From Massilia antarctica (GTDB taxonomy: Bacteria; Pseudomonadota; Gammaproteobacteria; Burkholderiales; Burkholderiaceae_D), in contig NZ_CP065053.1 of NCBI RefSeq assembly GCF_015689335.1, positions 7,368,406-7,432,405 of the forward strand: a stretch of 64,000 nucleotides of DNA, given 5' to 3'. The position numbers were made by a program, and so were the translations under genes. The notes below the pieces were generated by a model, which had not been told where the DNA came from, ran no database searches, and saw only the letters and a list, made by a program, of their open reading frames with translations. Shown here piece by piece: positions 1 to 8,338 of the stretch (positions are counted from its first letter, which is position 1; every line of letters begins with the position of its first letter).

Positions 1-1546
1 CGCGCAAATCGATGCGCCCTTCGATCTTGTCGAGCTTGACCGGATTGCTTGGCTCCGGAACGCTCGATACGTGATCGAGAATATCGAAGATGCGCTTGGC
101 GGCCGAGGCCGACTTCTGCGTCACCGACACAATCCGGCTCATCGAATCGAGGCGCCCGTAAAACCGGCTGCTGTAGGTAATGAACAAGGTCAGCACGCCG
201 ACCGTGATATTTTTTTGCGAAACCAGCCAGATGCCGAATACCCACACCACCAGCAAACCGAGTTCGGTCAGGAACGAGACGGTCGGCGAAAACAGCGACC
301 ACACCCGGTTGAGCTTATCGTTGACCGCCAGGTTATGCCGGTTCGCTTCCCTGAACCGGGTCGCTTCGCGCTGTTCCTGGGCAAAGGCTTTCACCACCCG
401 GATGCCGGGAATGGTATCGGCCAGCACATTGGTCACTTCGCCCCACACCCGGTCGATTTTCTCGAAGCCGGTGCGCAGGCGGTCGCGCACGATATGGATC
501 ATCCAGGCGATGAACGGCAGCGGCACCAGGGTAATCACGGCCAGCATCGGATTGATCGAGCACAGGATCACGCCGGTCATGATAATCATCAGCACGTCCG
601 ACGCGAAGTCGAGCAGGTGCAAGGATAAAAACACGCAGATGCGGTCGCTCCCGCTGCCGATACGCGACATCAGGTCGCCCGTGCGCTTGCCTCCAAAATA
701 TTCGAGCGACAGCTTCATCAAGTGTTCATAGGTGGCCGAGCGCAGGTCGGCGCCCATCCGTTCCGACACCAGCGCCAGCACGTAGGTCTTGCCCCATCCC
801 AACAGGTAAGCCAGCACGGCCGATCCGAACAGGCCGGCCATGTACATCCACACCAGTTTCTGATCGACCGGCTGCCCGTTCTGGAAGGGAATGAGCACGT
901 TATCCATCAGCGGCATGGTCAGGTATGGCGGGATCATGTGCGCCGCGGTGCTGGCCAGCATCAGGAAGAAGCCCAGCCCCAGCTGCCCGCTGTACGGCTT
1001 GGCGAAGCGCCACAGGCGGAACAGGGTCCAGGTCGACGGCGGCGTGTACAGCACCTTGGTGCAGATCGGACATTCATCCTGCCCCGGCTCCAGCGGCGCC
1101 TTGCAGCTCGGGCACATATTCTGTTCGGCCAGCTGCACCGGCAAGCCGCTCAGGAAACTGTCGCGCTGCTCGCTGAAATGGTCGAGCACGCGGATGGCGT
1201 GCAGGTTCTGCCCCAGGGTGAAGCGCCAGGAGCTCAGCAAACCTTGTTCGTCGAACAATTGCAGATGGCCAACACCGGCGTGATCGTGGTGCATGAGCGA
1301 CAATCCGGGCCGGAAAGCCCACTCGCGCCATGCGGTTTCGCCCGGCGCGCGCGCCAGCAAACGGCGGCTGGTGACCAGCACCAAGCCTTTTTTAAAGCGC
1401 AATTTGGCATCGAGGTCAACCTCGACACAACTTAAAACGTTTTCCCCAGGTGCAAGTTTTTTAGCGACGTCGTCTTGCCAGTGTTGCGGCAGGGAAAGCG
1501 GGCCGGAGGGCGTCGTCATAGGAGAAACAGATGGATCTATAGTCAT
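1..1546 (-). CDS. Cyanophycin-locus ABC transporter (permease part, 3' end outside window)
   Basis: About 515 residues are visible, reading from an ATG at 1546 down to the window edge; the ATP-binding domain would lie beyond position 1. Residues 1-150 form a soluble N-terminal region, ending in a zinc-ribbon-like pair of CxxC motifs (CPSC and CPIC, separated by 10 residues). A six-helix ABC exporter permease follows (for example LGLGFFLMLASTAAHMIPPY and VLMIIMTGVILCSINPM), then the linker GRLDSMSRIVSVTQKSASAA typical of exporters just before the nucleotide-binding domain. It is transcribed divergently from the cyanophycin synthetase genes. ABC exporters of this kind are commonly annotated beside cphA in betaproteobacteria; the substrate is unknown. 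A second ATG at 1519 is an alternative start. Confidence 0.85.
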   Translation of the reverse strand, partial: MTIDPSVSPMTTPSGPLSLPQHWQDDVAKKLAPGENVLSCVEVDLDAKLRFKKGLVLVTSRRLLARAPGETAWREWAFRPGLSLMHHDHAGVGHLQLFDEQGLLSSWRFTLGQNLHAIRVLDHFSEQRDSFLSGLPVQLAEQNMCPSCKAPLEPGQDECPICTKVLYTPPSTWTLFRLWRFAKPYSGQLGLGFFLMLASTAAHMIPPYLTMPLMDNVLIPFQNGQPVDQKLVWMYMAGLFGSAVLAYLLGWGKTYVLALVSERMGADLRSATYEHLMKLSLEYFGGKRTGDLMSRIGSGSDRICVFLSLHLLDFASDVLMIIMTGVILCSINPMLAVITLVPLPFIAWMIHIVRDRLRTGFEKIDRVWGEVTNVLADTIPGIRVVKAFAQEQREATRFREANRHNLAVNDKLNRVWSLFSPTVSFLTELGLLVVWVFGIWLVSQKNITVGVLTLFITYSSRFYGRLDSMSRIVSVTQKSASAAKRIFDILDHVSSVPEPSNPVKLDKIEGRIDLR

Positions 1547-1808
1547 CGTAGTGCGGTTCCAGCTCTGGGCCACGAATTTACGGGCGGAAATTGTTCAACG
1601 TGGAAGCGATCAGGATGGCTCCCGGAGATGCCGTACCAGAGCGCCGCGGGGCAGGCCCGCGCGATTCGTTCGGGAATCCAGACTGGCAGAAATCGGTTCA
1701 GCACGGTAAGCTTCGTCTCTAGCAAGTATACAACATGATGCGCTTTGAAAAGCCTCACAAGGTCTTGGGTCGTGAACAAGCCCAGGCCTGTTATCAAGAA
1801 ATAACGAC
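1547..1808. promoter_or_regulatory. Divergent intergenic region between ABC transporter and cphA'
   Basis: A 262-base gap separates the divergent ABC transporter (minus) and the first cyanophycin synthetase gene (plus), so promoters for both must lie here or overlap the gene starts. A TATACA hexamer near 1727 is a possible -10 box for the plus gene, but no convincing -35 partner was found. No gene is seen. Confidence 0.4.
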
Positions 1809-3995
1809 ATGACAAAGAAGAAAGAAATCAGTGTTCTGCGGGTAAGTCACCTGCGCGGACCCAACATCTGGACCTATCGCCCGGTCATCGAGGCGTGGCT
1901 GGATATCGGCGCGCTCGAGGATTTTCCGTCGAACCTGCTGCCCGGATTGTACGAACGCCTGACCGCCTGGCTGCCCGGCCTGATCGAACACCGTTGCGGC
2001 GTGGGCGAGCGCGGCGGCTTTTTGGAGCGCCTGCGCGAAGGCACCTGGTCCGGCCACATCCTTGAACATGTCGTTCTCGAACTGCAAAACCTGGCCGGCA
2101 TGCGCACCGGCTTCGGCAAGACGCGCTCCACCGGCCAGCCTGGCGTGTACAAGATGGCCTTCCGCACGCGCCAGGAACAAGTCGGCCTGGCCGCGCTCGA
2201 GACCGGGCGCGCCCTCCTGATGGCCGCCATCGACGACACCGGATTCGACCTGGCCGCCGCCGTCGCCACCCTCAAGGACATCGTCGACCGCCAGTGCCTC
2301 GGCCCCAGCACGGCCCACATTGTCGAAGCGGCCACCGAACGCAAGATTCCCTTCATCCGCCTGACCGACGGCAACCTGGTGCAACTCGGCCACGGCGCCG
2401 CCCAGCGCCGCATCTGGACCGCCGAAACCGACCGCACCAGCGCGATTGCCGAAAGCATCGCCAGCGACAAGGACCTGACCAAGACCCTGCTGCAATCGTG
2501 CGGCGTGCCGGTGCCCGAGGGCAGCCTGGTACGCAGCGCCGCCCAAGCCTGGGAAGAAGCGCAGGACATCGGCCTGCCGGTGGTGGTCAAGCCGTACGAC
2601 GGCAACCACGGGCGCGGCGTCTCGCTCAACCTGATGACCCAGGCCGACGTTGAAAAAGCCTACCACCTGGCCGCGCGCAAGGGCGAAAGCGCCAGCGTGA
2701 TCGTCGAGCGCTTCATCCCCGGCGACGAACACCGCCTGCTGGTGGTGGGCACGCGCATGATCGCCGCCGCCAAGGGCGAATCGCTGTGGGTCACCGGCGA
2801 CGGCGTGGGCGACATCATCGCCCTGGTCGACAGCCAGATCAACATCGACCCGCGCCGCGGCGTCGGCGAAGATTCGCCGCTCAACCTCATCGCGCCCGAC
2901 ATCTCCGCCGAAATCATCCTCGAACTCGAACGCCAGGGCATGACTGCCCACTCGGTCCCGCTGGCCGGCCAGAAAGTGCTGATCCAGCCGAACGGCAACG
3001 TCGCCATCGACGTCACCGACCAGGTGCACCCATCGATCGCCCACGCCGCCGCACTGGCCGCGCGCATCGTCGGCCTGGACATCGCCGGCATCGACCTGGT
3101 GGCCGAAGACGTCACCCGCCCGCTCGACACCCAGCGCGGCGCCATCATCGAAGTCAATGCCAGTCCGGGCCTGCTGGCCCACCTGAAACCCGGCCAGGGC
3201 GAAGCGCGCCCGGTCGGCACCGCCATCATCGAGCACCTGTTCGGCGCCGGCGAAAGCGGGCGCATCCCGCTGATCGGCGTGACCGGCACCAGGGGCACCA
3301 GCCTGATTGCGCGCCTGATCGGCTGCCTGGTGCACCTGACCGGCAAGCATACGGGCGTGGCCAGCGGCCAGGGCCTGTTCCTCGACCAGCGCCAGGTCAC
3401 CGGCGAGAACGCCATGACCTTCGAGGCCGGCCAGCGCCTGCTGATCAACCGCACCGTCGAAGCGGCTGTTTTCGAAAGCAATGCGCACACCATCCTGTCC
3501 GAAGGCCTGGCCTACGACAAGTGCACGGTGGGCGTGGTGACCGACATGGATGGCCAGGAAGCGCTGGCCGAATTCCACATCAACGACGCCGACGGCATGG
3601 CCAACGTGCTGCGCACCCAGGTCGACGTGATCCTGCCCGACGGCGCGGCGGTCCTCAACGCGGCGGACGCGCGCGTGGCGGCGCTGGCCGACCTGTGCGA
3701 CGGCCGCGTGATCTTCTACGCGCTCGACCCCGAACTGCCCGTGATCGCGGCCCACCGCGGCGCCGGCGAGCGCGCCGTCTTCATGCGCGGCCAGGACGTG
3801 GTGCTCGGCGACGGCGCGCAGGAAACGGTGCTGTTCCAGATGTCTACGCTCAAGCCGGGCACGGCGAAGTATCCCGAAACGGTGCTGGCGGCGGTGGCGG
3901 CGGCATGGGCGCTGGATGTACCGGCCGCCCTGATCGGGGCCGGCCTGCGCACCTTCGACACGGCTGCCAACAAAGCCGCCAAAGCCAAACTTTAA
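1809..3995 (+). CDS. cphA': Cyanophycin synthetase paralogue with degraded Mur-ligase ATP site (CphA'/CphA2-like)
   Basis: 728 aa. Cyanophycin synthetase family: an N-terminal domain (opening VSHLRGPNIWTYRPVIEAW), an ATP-grasp domain (residues ~215-470, with LPVVVKPYDGNHGRGVSLN and the metal-site segment AIIEVNASPGLLAH), then a Mur-ligase-like part. In full CphA the Mur-ligase P-loop reads GTNGKTTT; here it is GTRGTSLI, so the ATP-binding Lys is lost. The C-terminal Mur-ligase domain is also missing: the protein stops near residue 728, against ~860 for the neighbour. This matches the plan of CphA2, which in cyanobacteria joins beta-Asp-Arg dipeptides with a single ATP site. Whether this protein does the same, or acts as a partner of the downstream CphA, is inference. 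The gene lies 95 bp upstream of cphA on the same strand. Confidence 0.85.
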   Translation: MTKKKEISVLRVSHLRGPNIWTYRPVIEAWLDIGALEDFPSNLLPGLYERLTAWLPGLIEHRCGVGERGGFLERLREGTWSGHILEHVVLELQNLAGMRTGFGKTRSTGQPGVYKMAFRTRQEQVGLAALETGRALLMAAIDDTGFDLAAAVATLKDIVDRQCLGPSTAHIVEAATERKIPFIRLTDGNLVQLGHGAAQRRIWTAETDRTSAIAESIASDKDLTKTLLQSCGVPVPEGSLVRSAAQAWEEAQDIGLPVVVKPYDGNHGRGVSLNLMTQADVEKAYHLAARKGESASVIVERFIPGDEHRLLVVGTRMIAAAKGESLWVTGDGVGDIIALVDSQINIDPRRGVGEDSPLNLIAPDISAEIILELERQGMTAHSVPLAGQKVLIQPNGNVAIDVTDQVHPSIAHAAALAARIVGLDIAGIDLVAEDVTRPLDTQRGAIIEVNASPGLLAHLKPGQGEARPVGTAIIEHLFGAGESGRIPLIGVTGTRGTSLIARLIGCLVHLTGKHTGVASGQGLFLDQRQVTGENAMTFEAGQRLLINRTVEAAVFESNAHTILSEGLAYDKCTVGVVTDMDGQEALAEFHINDADGMANVLRTQVDVILPDGAAVLNAADARVAALADLCDGRVIFYALDPELPVIAAHRGAGERAVFMRGQDVVLGDGAQETVLFQMSTLKPGTAKYPETVLAAVAAAWALDVPAALIGAGLRTFDTAANKAAKAKL

Positions 3996-4090
3996 CAACA
4001 CAGCGCCCGGCCGGATGGCCGGGCTGCCGGCAGTGTCAACGCCCGAGGGCGCAGCGACGCACCAGCGCACCACATAGGATGAAACGGTTT

Positions 4091-6661
4091 ATGGAAGTAT
4101 CTCGCGTACGGGCCCTGCGTGGCCCCAACCTCTGGAGCCACCACACCTCGGTCGAAGCGGTCGTTGCCTGCACCAGTGCCGAACAGGATGTCGGCGCCCT
4201 GCCCGGCTTCGAAGATCGCCTGCGCGCGCTGTTCCCCGAAATGAGCCCGCTGCAAACGCTCGGCCACCACGACCCCATCGCCATGGCCCAGGTGCTGGAA
4301 CTGGCGGCGCTGTCGCTGCAGGCGCAAGCCGGCTGCCCGGTCACCTTCAGCCGCACCACCGCCACACCAGAGGAAGGCATCTTCCAGGTCGTGGTCGAGT
4401 ATTCCGAAGAAGTGGTGGGCCGCCTGGCCATGGACCTGGCCGCACAACTGTGCGCCGCCGCCACCGCCGACACCCCGTTCGACCTTGGCGCCGCCCTGAC
4501 CCAACTGCGCGACCTCGATGAAGACGTGCGCCTGGGCCCGAGCACCGGCGCCATCGTGCAAGCCGCCGTGGCCCGCAACATCCCGTTCCGGCGCCTGACC
4601 GACGGCAGCCTGGTCATGTTCGGCTGGGGCAGCCGCCAGCGCAAGATCCAGGCCGCCGAAATCGACAGCACCGGCGCGATTGCCGAATCGATCGCGCAAG
4701 ACAAGGAACTGACCAAGAAACTGCTGCACGCGGCCGGCGTGCCGGTGCCCTTGGGGCGCGTGGCCGCCGACCCGGACGACGCCTGGGCCGCCGCGCTGGA
4801 GATCGGCCTGCCGGTCGTGATCAAGCCGAAGGACGGCAACCAGGGCAAAGGCGTGACGGTCAACGTCACCACCCGCGAACAGCTGGTGGCCGGCTACCAC
4901 GCCGCCGCCGAATTTCGCGACGATATCCTGGTCGAGCGCTACCTGCCCGGCCACGACTTCCGCCTGCTCGTCATCGGCAACAAGCTGATTGCCGCCGCGC
5001 GGCGCGACCCGCCCATCGTCGTTGGCGACGGCAAGCACACCGTGCGCGAACTGGTCGACCAGGTCAACCTCGACCCGCGCCGCGGCAACGGCCATTCGAC
5101 CTCGCTGACCAAGATCCGCTTCGACGACATCGCGCTGGCCAGCCTGGCCAAGCAAGGGCTGGTGGCCGAATCGGTTGCAGCCAAGGGGCAGCGCGTCATC
5201 CTGCGCAACAACGCCAACCTCTCGACCGGCGGCGCGGCCAGCGACGTCACCGACGACGTCCATCCCGAAGTGGCCGCGCGCGCGATTGCCGCCGCCCACA
5301 TGGTGGGCCTCGACATCTGCGGCGTCGACCTGGTGTGCGACAGCGTGCTCAAACCGATCGAAGAACAGAACGGCGGCATCGTCGAAGTCAACGCCGCCCC
5401 CGGGCTGCGCATGCACCTGTCGCCCTCCTTCGGCAAAGGCCGTCCGGTGGGCGAAGCGATCATCTCGTCCATGTTCGCCGACGGCGACGACGGCCGCATT
5501 CCCGTGGTGGCCGTCACCGGCACCAACGGCAAGACCACCACGGTACGCCTGATCGCCCACCTGCTCACGGCCGGCGGCCTGCGCACCGGCATGACCAACA
5601 CCGACGGCGTCTACATCGAAGGCCGGCGCATCGACAGCGGCGACTGCAGCGGCCCGCGCAGCGCGCGCAACGTGCTGCTGCACCCCGACGTGGACGCCGC
5701 CGTCTTCGAGACCGCGCGCGGCGGCATGCTGCGCGAAGGGCTCGCGTTCGACCGCTGCCAGGTGGCCGTGGTCACCAACATCGGCGCGGGCGACCATCTG
5801 GGCCTGAACTACATCACCACGGTCGAAGACCTGGCGGTGCTCAAGCGCGTGATCGTGCAAAATGTCGCCAACGGCGGCGTGGCGGTATTGAACGCCAACG
5901 ACCCGGTGGTGGTGGGCATGGCCGACAACTGCCGCGGCACGGTCACCTTCTTCACCGCCGACAGCGGGCATCCGGTCATGTCGACCCACCGCGCCCAGGG
6001 TCAGCGCGTGGTCTACGTCGACGGCGGCATGCTGGTCGCCGCGCAAGGCAAGGTGGAGCACCGCATCGCGCTGGCCGAGGTGCCGATCACGCGCGGCGGC
6101 AGCATCGGCTTCCAGGTCGACAACGTGATGGCCTCGGTGGCGGCGGCATGGGCGGTCGGCACGGCGTGGGACGACATCCGCGCCGGGCTCAAATCGTTCG
6201 CCAACGAAAGCGACAATGCGCCGGGGCGCTTCAACGTCTTCAGCTACCGCGGCGCGACCGTGATTGCCGACTACGGCCACAATCCGGACGCCATCCTGGC
6301 GCTGGTGGGTGCGGTGGAAAGCATGCCGGCCAAGCGGCGCATGGTGGTCATCAGCGGCGCGGGCGACCGGCGCGACGAAGACATCCGCCAGCAGACCGAG
6401 ATTCTGGGTGCGGCCTTCGACGACGTGCTGCTGTACCAGGACCAGTGCCAGCGCGGGCGTGCCGACGGCGAAGTCGTCGCGCTGCTGCGCCAGGGCCTGA
6501 CGGGCGCCGCGCGCACCACGCACGTGGACGAAATCAACGGCGAGTTCGTTGCGATCGACACGGCGCTGGCGCGTCTCGGCGAAGGCGACCTGTGCCTGAT
6601 CCTGATCGACCAGGTCGACGAAGCGCTGGCCCACATCGCCAGCCGCATCGCCCAAGGCTAA
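4091..6661 (+). CDS. cphA: Cyanophycin synthetase, full length
   Basis: About 856 aa. CphA polymerises aspartate and arginine into multi-L-arginyl-poly-L-aspartate (cyanophycin), a cytoplasmic nitrogen reserve, using two ATP sites. Both are visible: an ATP-grasp domain (LPVVIKPKDGNQGKGVTVN; GGIVEVNAAPGLRMH) and a Mur-ligase domain with an intact P-loop (VTGTNGKTTTVRL near residue 475) and a full C-terminal part (NVFSYRGATVIADYGHNPDA, then VVISGAGDRRDEDI). The start at 4091 is preferred because AGGA at 4076-4079 can serve as its ribosome site and the protein then opens MEVSRVRALRGPNLW; an in-frame ATG at 4079 would add four residues (MKRF) but has no ribosome site. It follows cphA' by 95 bp, probably in one operon. 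Confidence 0.93.
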   Translation: MEVSRVRALRGPNLWSHHTSVEAVVACTSAEQDVGALPGFEDRLRALFPEMSPLQTLGHHDPIAMAQVLELAALSLQAQAGCPVTFSRTTATPEEGIFQVVVEYSEEVVGRLAMDLAAQLCAAATADTPFDLGAALTQLRDLDEDVRLGPSTGAIVQAAVARNIPFRRLTDGSLVMFGWGSRQRKIQAAEIDSTGAIAESIAQDKELTKKLLHAAGVPVPLGRVAADPDDAWAAALEIGLPVVIKPKDGNQGKGVTVNVTTREQLVAGYHAAAEFRDDILVERYLPGHDFRLLVIGNKLIAAARRDPPIVVGDGKHTVRELVDQVNLDPRRGNGHSTSLTKIRFDDIALASLAKQGLVAESVAAKGQRVILRNNANLSTGGAASDVTDDVHPEVAARAIAAAHMVGLDICGVDLVCDSVLKPIEEQNGGIVEVNAAPGLRMHLSPSFGKGRPVGEAIISSMFADGDDGRIPVVAVTGTNGKTTTVRLIAHLLTAGGLRTGMTNTDGVYIEGRRIDSGDCSGPRSARNVLLHPDVDAAVFETARGGMLREGLAFDRCQVAVVTNIGAGDHLGLNYITTVEDLAVLKRVIVQNVANGGVAVLNANDPVVVGMADNCRGTVTFFTADSGHPVMSTHRAQGQRVVYVDGGMLVAAQGKVEHRIALAEVPITRGGSIGFQVDNVMASVAAAWAVGTAWDDIRAGLKSFANESDNAPGRFNVFSYRGATVIADYGHNPDAILALVGAVESMPAKRRMVVISGAGDRRDEDIRQQTEILGAAFDDVLLYQDQCQRGRADGEVVALLRQGLTGAARTTHVDEINGEFVAIDTALARLGEGDLCLILIDQVDEALAHIASRIAQG

Positions 6662-6680
6662 CCGCCACTCACAATTTCCC

Positions 6681-6708
6681 AACCGGGGTCTGACCTCTGA
6701 TTAGAAAT
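6681..6708 (+). repeat. 28-bp repeat unit, direct copy 1
   Basis: Begins AACCGGGGTCTGACCTCTGA and ends TTAGAAAT. An identical unit lies at 6760-6787 and an inverted one at 6945-6969. A degenerate, rearranged version (GAGGTCAGA, then CGGGGCAGACCTCC) lies between the two direct copies. The unit contains no gene. Confidence 0.9.
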
Positions 6709-6759
6709 AATTGCCTGCCAGAGGTCAGAAAATCCGCGAAATCGGGGCAGACCTCCTAC

Positions 6760-6787
6760 AACCGGGGTCTGACCTCTGATTAGAAAT
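6760..6787 (+). repeat. 28-bp repeat unit, direct copy 2
   Basis: Identical to the unit at 6681-6708 (all 28 bases, plus the preceding C). The spacing between the two copies is 79 bp. Confidence 0.9.
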
Positions 6788-6944
6788 TGTTTTGAACAAG
6801 CAAGCTGCCCGGTTCGGATACGTCACGGATACGTCATCTGGCAGCGTACTTCCTCACTCTGCGGCCGGCTCCCGATCCACCAGATCGATGACGCGCGCCG
6901 GCAACACTGGAGCCGGGATCTTGATTCGACACGGTAATTAATTG

Positions 6945-6969
6945 CTAATCAGAGGTCAGACCCCGGTTG
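6945..6969 (-). repeat. 28-bp repeat unit, inverted copy
   Basis: CTAATCAGAGGTCAGACCCC plus GGTTG is the exact reverse complement of 25 bases of the direct units. A transcript through 6681-6969 could pair the first or second copy with this one into a long stem. The stretch 6788-6944 between them holds no convincing gene. Confidence 0.88.
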
Positions 6970-7001
6970 TGCATGTGTTGCCCAAAGCAAAAATATTAAT
7001 G

Positions 7002-7030
7002 TTGATAGACAGTTAAATAACAACTACACT
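7002..7030 (+). promoter_or_regulatory. Putative sigma70 promoter of the phospholipid cluster
   Basis: TTGATA at 7002-7007 and TACACT at 7025-7030 are separated by 17 bp, in a locally AT-rich stretch, about 30 bp upstream of the start codon at 7061. Confidence 0.5.
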
Positions 7031-7060
7031 GGGGCGCCTTTACTGCCAATAATAGATGCC

Positions 7061-7720
7061 ATGACGCAACACGACGAATCCGATCGCCGGCCCATTACCG
7101 TGCGCGATGCCGGCTGGGCAAGGCGGATTGCACGATGGCTGGCCGACCGAGGCATCAGCCCCAATCAGATTTCCGTTCTCAGCATCGTCTTTGCCGCCCT
7201 CGGCGCCGCTGCGCTCATCCGCGGCGGGCTCTTCATGCACCATCCCGCCCTGTTCCCGATCGCCGCCGCGCTGTGCATCCAGGGCCGCCTCTTGTGCAAT
7301 CTGTTCGATGGCATGGTCGCCGTCGAGTACAACAAGGCCACGCCGCTCGGCCCCGTGTTCAACGAATTCCCCGACCGTATCGCCGATTCCCTGCTGCTGG
7401 TCGCCGCCGGCTATGCGGCCGCCGATCCCGTGCTCGGCTGGCTGGCAGCCCTGGCCGCCGCCCTGACCGCCTACGTGCGCGTGTATGGCGCTTCCTGCGG
7501 CCTCGGCCACGATTTCCGCGGCCCCATGGCCAAGCAGCACCGCATGGCCGTCCTCACCGTGGCTTGCCTGGCCGCCGCTGTCGTGCCGGTCCTTCCGCTC
7601 GGTTACCCGACCATGGGCGTGGCCATGGCCATGGCCATCATCGTCCTATTGAGCCTGGTCACCTGCGTGACCCGCACCCTGGCCCTGTGCCGCCAGCTCG
7701 AACAGAAAGCCAGGCAGTGA
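7061..7720 (+). CDS. CDP-alcohol phosphatidyltransferase family protein (divergent motif)
   Basis: 219 aa integral membrane protein. The family transfers a phosphatidyl group from CDP-diacylglycerol to an alcohol. The usual motif is D-x2-DG-x2-AR-x8-G-x3-D-x3-D. Here the corresponding stretch, CNLFDGMVAVEYNKATPLG followed by PVFNEFPDRIAD, has Asn for the first Asp, Val for the Arg and Asn for the third Asp, while the second Asp, both Gly and the last Asp are kept. Hydrophobic helices surround it. The gene overlaps the start of the next one (GTGA), and the third gene makes CDP-diacylglycerol, so the trio is probably a small pathway for one phospholipid whose head group cannot be told from sequence. 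Confidence 0.8.
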   Translation: MTQHDESDRRPITVRDAGWARRIARWLADRGISPNQISVLSIVFAALGAAALIRGGLFMHHPALFPIAAALCIQGRLLCNLFDGMVAVEYNKATPLGPVFNEFPDRIADSLLLVAAGYAAADPVLGWLAALAAALTAYVRVYGASCGLGHDFRGPMAKQHRMAVLTVACLAAAVVPVLPLGYPTMGVAMAMAIIVLLSLVTCVTRTLALCRQLEQKARQ

Positions 7721-8328
7721 ACCCTTTCTTCCGCCTGCAGCGCGACGCCTTGCTCGGCCTGCAGCGGCTGATCGTCGGTGGCGCCGCCTTCTACGATGTA
7801 GCGCCTGCCCATCCCTGCGTGTTTTTCGCCAATCACACCAGCCATCTGGATACCACGGGCTTGCTCGGTGCCATTCCGCCCACCATGCGCGACCGCACGC
7901 GCCCCGTGGCCGGCGCCGATTACTGGGACAAGACGGCGCTGCGCCGCTACATCGCGCACAGCCTGCTCAACGTGGTGCTGGTCGACCGCGCCAAGGGCGG
8001 CGCCGAGGCGCTGGTGCCGCTGACCGCAGCGCTCGACCAGCACGATTCGCTGATCGTGTTCCCCGAGGGCACGCGCAAGGATGCGACCTTGCCGGGCGAG
8101 TTCAAATCCGGGCTGTATCACCTGAGTAAGGATCGCCCAACCCTGGCCCTGGTGCCGGTGTACCAGCAAAACCTGCACCGCGCGCTGCCCAAGGGCGCCC
8201 CGTTCCCGCTGCCGCTGCTGTGCCGCTCGCACTTCGGCGCGCCGCTGTACAACGACCGCGGCGAGGACAAGGAGGCCTTCCTCGCGCGCATGCACCAAGC
8301 CGTGTGCGACCTGGCCGATACTTTCTGA
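7717..8328 (+). CDS. Lysophospholipid (1-acylglycerol-3-phosphate) acyltransferase family protein
   Basis: 203 aa from a GTG start at 7717 that overlaps the previous stop by 3 bases (GTGA), a sign of coupled translation. The PlsC family acylates lysophosphatidic acid or related lysolipids at the inner membrane face. Motif I (NHTSHLD, HX4D) lies near residue 32 and motif III (FPEGTRK) near residue 115. At ~200 residues it is a short member of the family with no clear N-terminal membrane helix. It sits between the phosphatidyltransferase and the CdsA-like gene. Confidence 0.85.
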   Translation: MNPFFRLQRDALLGLQRLIVGGAAFYDVAPAHPCVFFANHTSHLDTTGLLGAIPPTMRDRTRPVAGADYWDKTALRRYIAHSLLNVVLVDRAKGGAEALVPLTAALDQHDSLIVFPEGTRKDATLPGEFKSGLYHLSKDRPTLALVPVYQQNLHRALPKGAPFPLPLLCRSHFGAPLYNDRGEDKEAFLARMHQAVCDLADTF

Positions 8329-8338
8329 GGCGCTCCCG

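Noticed and set aside
1794..4073. Long open antisense frames across the cyanophycin genes (and likewise at 3992-6682 and 12652-15525)
   Set aside because: They mirror GC-rich coding strands, have low-complexity Arg/His/Ala-rich translations without domains, and no ribosome sites.
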